Source of the DNA: Pholiota molesta | Lineage: Eukaryota > Basidiomycota > Agaricomycetes > Agaricales > Strophariaceae | Assembly: GCA_014925825.1 (NCBI GenBank) | Contig: JACGCK010000009.1 | Coordinates: 434,001-498,000 of the forward strand | Reading direction: 5' to 3' | DNA: 64,000 nt | Shown here: piece after piece, positions 62,601 to 64,000 of the stretch | Numbering within the stretch: the stretch's first letter is position 1 | How the letters are laid out: each line of letters begins with the position of its first letter | Made by a program: the position numbers and the translations under genes | Notes under the pieces: generated by a model | The model's database searches: none | Seen by the model: the letters and a program-made list of their open reading frames with translations, nothing else | Told to the model about the DNA's origin: nothing

Positions 62601-64000
62601 TGTCGAGGAATGAACCCATGGCCTCTCGTACGCTCTGTTCGCGTTCAAGTTTGAGGGCCCCTGTCAGAGCGATCCGGATTAGGATCTTGAGGTAATGGGC
62701 GAGCCCCGTGACAAGAGCCAACAGTTCTTGCGTCATGCCCATTCGCCGTGCTCCTGTTTCTTGAGTGTGCGAGAGTAATGTAAACAGCTCGACTGTCTTT
62801 CGACATAGCATACGCGCCTCGCGGACGTGCGACATGCCTATAACACAATAAGAGGTGAAATGGTTGACTTTGGATTGAACGACTAACCTTTCATGTTTAG
62901 CGATGCGAAATGAAATTCAAGGTCATCAATCGTCCCAAAAAGTACTTCCACGTGTAGGATGAATTTCTCGGCCATTCGAATAGCATCTAGATAGGCTCCA
63001 TTGCTGACTTGTCTGAGCATATCTGATATGCACGCTGCACTGGATTCCTCAAAAGCAGAGAGAACACTGAAATTTGACTCAAGGTCAAGCAATGAATAGG
63101 ACAAAAGACAGGAAATACACGTACGTCCAGATCCGATAAACCTGTTGCTCCATGCGCACTTGCTTCTCCTTCAGGGTCGCCGGTGATTCTCTCCTTTCCT
63201 CCTCTACATATAGCGGCTCTCCCCCTTCTTCTGCTGACAGGGCACTCGTGGGTCGTCTAGTGCTAACTTTAACGTTCCAGAACTAGGAGATCGTGTTAAC
63301 ATTATCGACGAAGGATATGAAGATGACGCTTTTGACGCACCTTGTTGATCATGTAGCATTCTGGATGCCAGCATTCATCTCTCATGTTCCTATTGATCTC
63401 CACGAATTGCTTGAGAATCGCACTGTTGCAACCAGCACATTTGGTGGCGAATCGCGTCGAATAGTGGAAATGACAATAAACATCGCCGTCGTGCTCGTAA
63501 TATGAGTCTTGTGGTCCGAACAGAGTGGAACAAAGCGAACAGGTGAAATGCTCAACGTGATACTTCTTGTCTATATCCGAGTGGTAAATAGGTTACCAAA
63601 TAGAGAACTAGGAGTTTACGCACTGCATGCCGTTATATAACTTCCTCTCAATGCCATCCCGCATTTTGCGCAAATGAGGTTCAGCCTGCGAAATAGTCGC
63701 GTTCGCATAGCGGATTCTGCTTGCCCCCCGGCCATCGATGGGAAAGAATTTAGAAGCGACAACGTCCCCACAGTCCTATAAACATAATGATCGTAAAAAA
63801 AAACTTGTAGAAGAAATATCAAGTTGCACCCACCATGCATTTGAAGCAATTTAGATGGAATACTGCACCGAGGGCGCGGACAAAGGGCCTTGCATAGCCT
63901 TTCCGCAGGCTGAACATGTGCTGAAGGGAGCAACAGGTGAGATCAAAAGTCATCCAGAACAAATGACACCTACGTCGAGGATAAACTTGTGGATGCTGAC
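59613..64000 (-). CDS. LRG1: LIM-domain Rho GTPase-activating protein, Lrg1 type, 5' end beyond window
   Basis: Rho GAP that in yeasts and moulds acts mainly on Rho1 and restrains glucan synthesis and cell-wall signalling at growth sites. The N-terminus lies beyond the right edge. From the edge inward it shows tandem LIM zinc-binding domains (CSACGKAM, FHLNCFKCM, LICAKCGMALRGSYITA, FTCSLCSTLFG, KCAGCNSAIL, CWHPECYM). A helical region with a further LIM-like motif follows (CVRCNLTVEEDCVRL, HSHCIQCAHCGK). A Gln/Gly-rich linker comes next, then the RhoGAP domain with the arginine finger in EGIFRKNGNIRRL and the NPVQLAALLKKFLRELPDPLL, LPKSHRDTMEVLFVFL and NLATVICPSIL motifs. The tail is Gln/Met/Pro-rich. 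Introns are in phase at each junction checked. LIM plus GAP order and the EGIFRK site support Lrg1 rather than Rga1. Confidence 0.92.

Overview
The window comes from a filamentous basidiomycete (Agaricomycete-type) nuclear genome. Its genes are split by many short GT-AG introns of about 45-75 bp. Its conserved proteins read best against basidiomycete relatives: Mkt1, Nle1/Rsa4, Nbp35, an Slt2-type MAP kinase, symplekin and an Lrg1-type LIM-RhoGAP. A lineage-specific family of multi-spanning membrane proteins is also present. All gene models were made by reading both strands, joining exons by hand and checking phase. No database search was possible.

Layout. (1) 1-8.2 kb, minus strand: a tandem array of four members of one membrane-protein family. 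Copies 3 and 4 are intact, copy 1 has a 1-bp deletion, and copy 2 is 5'-truncated. A 915-bp foldback element with a 6-bp target duplication sits between copies 1 and 2. (2) 8.2-12.8 kb: no convincing gene, but a tiny poly(A) insertion flanked by a perfect 16-bp duplication at 8.33-8.40 kb. (3) 12.8-15.2 kb, minus: a GC-rich, low-complexity fungal protein with a conserved N-terminal module. (4) 18.1-21.2 kb, minus: two copies of a secreted PEBP-like gene. One is interrupted in its first exon by a different secreted-protein coding block, giving an in-frame chimeric gene. (5) 21.2-27.8 kb: no recognisable gene. (6) 27.8-33.2 kb, plus: MKT1, with an apparent 1-bp frameshift near the C-terminus, then a small acidic/serine-rich protein with a C-terminal C2H2-like finger. 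(7) 33.2-43.6 kb: AT-richer gene-poor stretch. (8) 43.6-46.7 kb: NLE1/RSA4 (minus), divergent from a small Bud6/Aip3 N-domain protein (plus). (9) 47.8-49.1 kb, plus: a fifth, dispersed and intact membrane-protein paralogue. (10) 50.2-64 kb: NBP35 (plus), then SLT2, symplekin/PTA1 and LRG1 (all minus; LRG1 runs off the right edge).

Functional themes. SLT2 and LRG1 both belong to the cell-wall-integrity pathway, since Lrg1 is a Rho1 GAP and Slt2 is the terminal kinase. The Bud6-like protein belongs to polarity. Symplekin, MKT1, NLE1 and NBP35 are housekeeping genes of mRNA 3'-end formation, post-transcriptional control, 60S ribosome maturation and cytosolic Fe-S assembly. The most unusual items are the PEBP chimera with its 55-bp duplicated exon segment, the four micro-exons (5, 10, 16 and 17 nt) in SLT2, and the large foldback element with periodic GCGC motifs.
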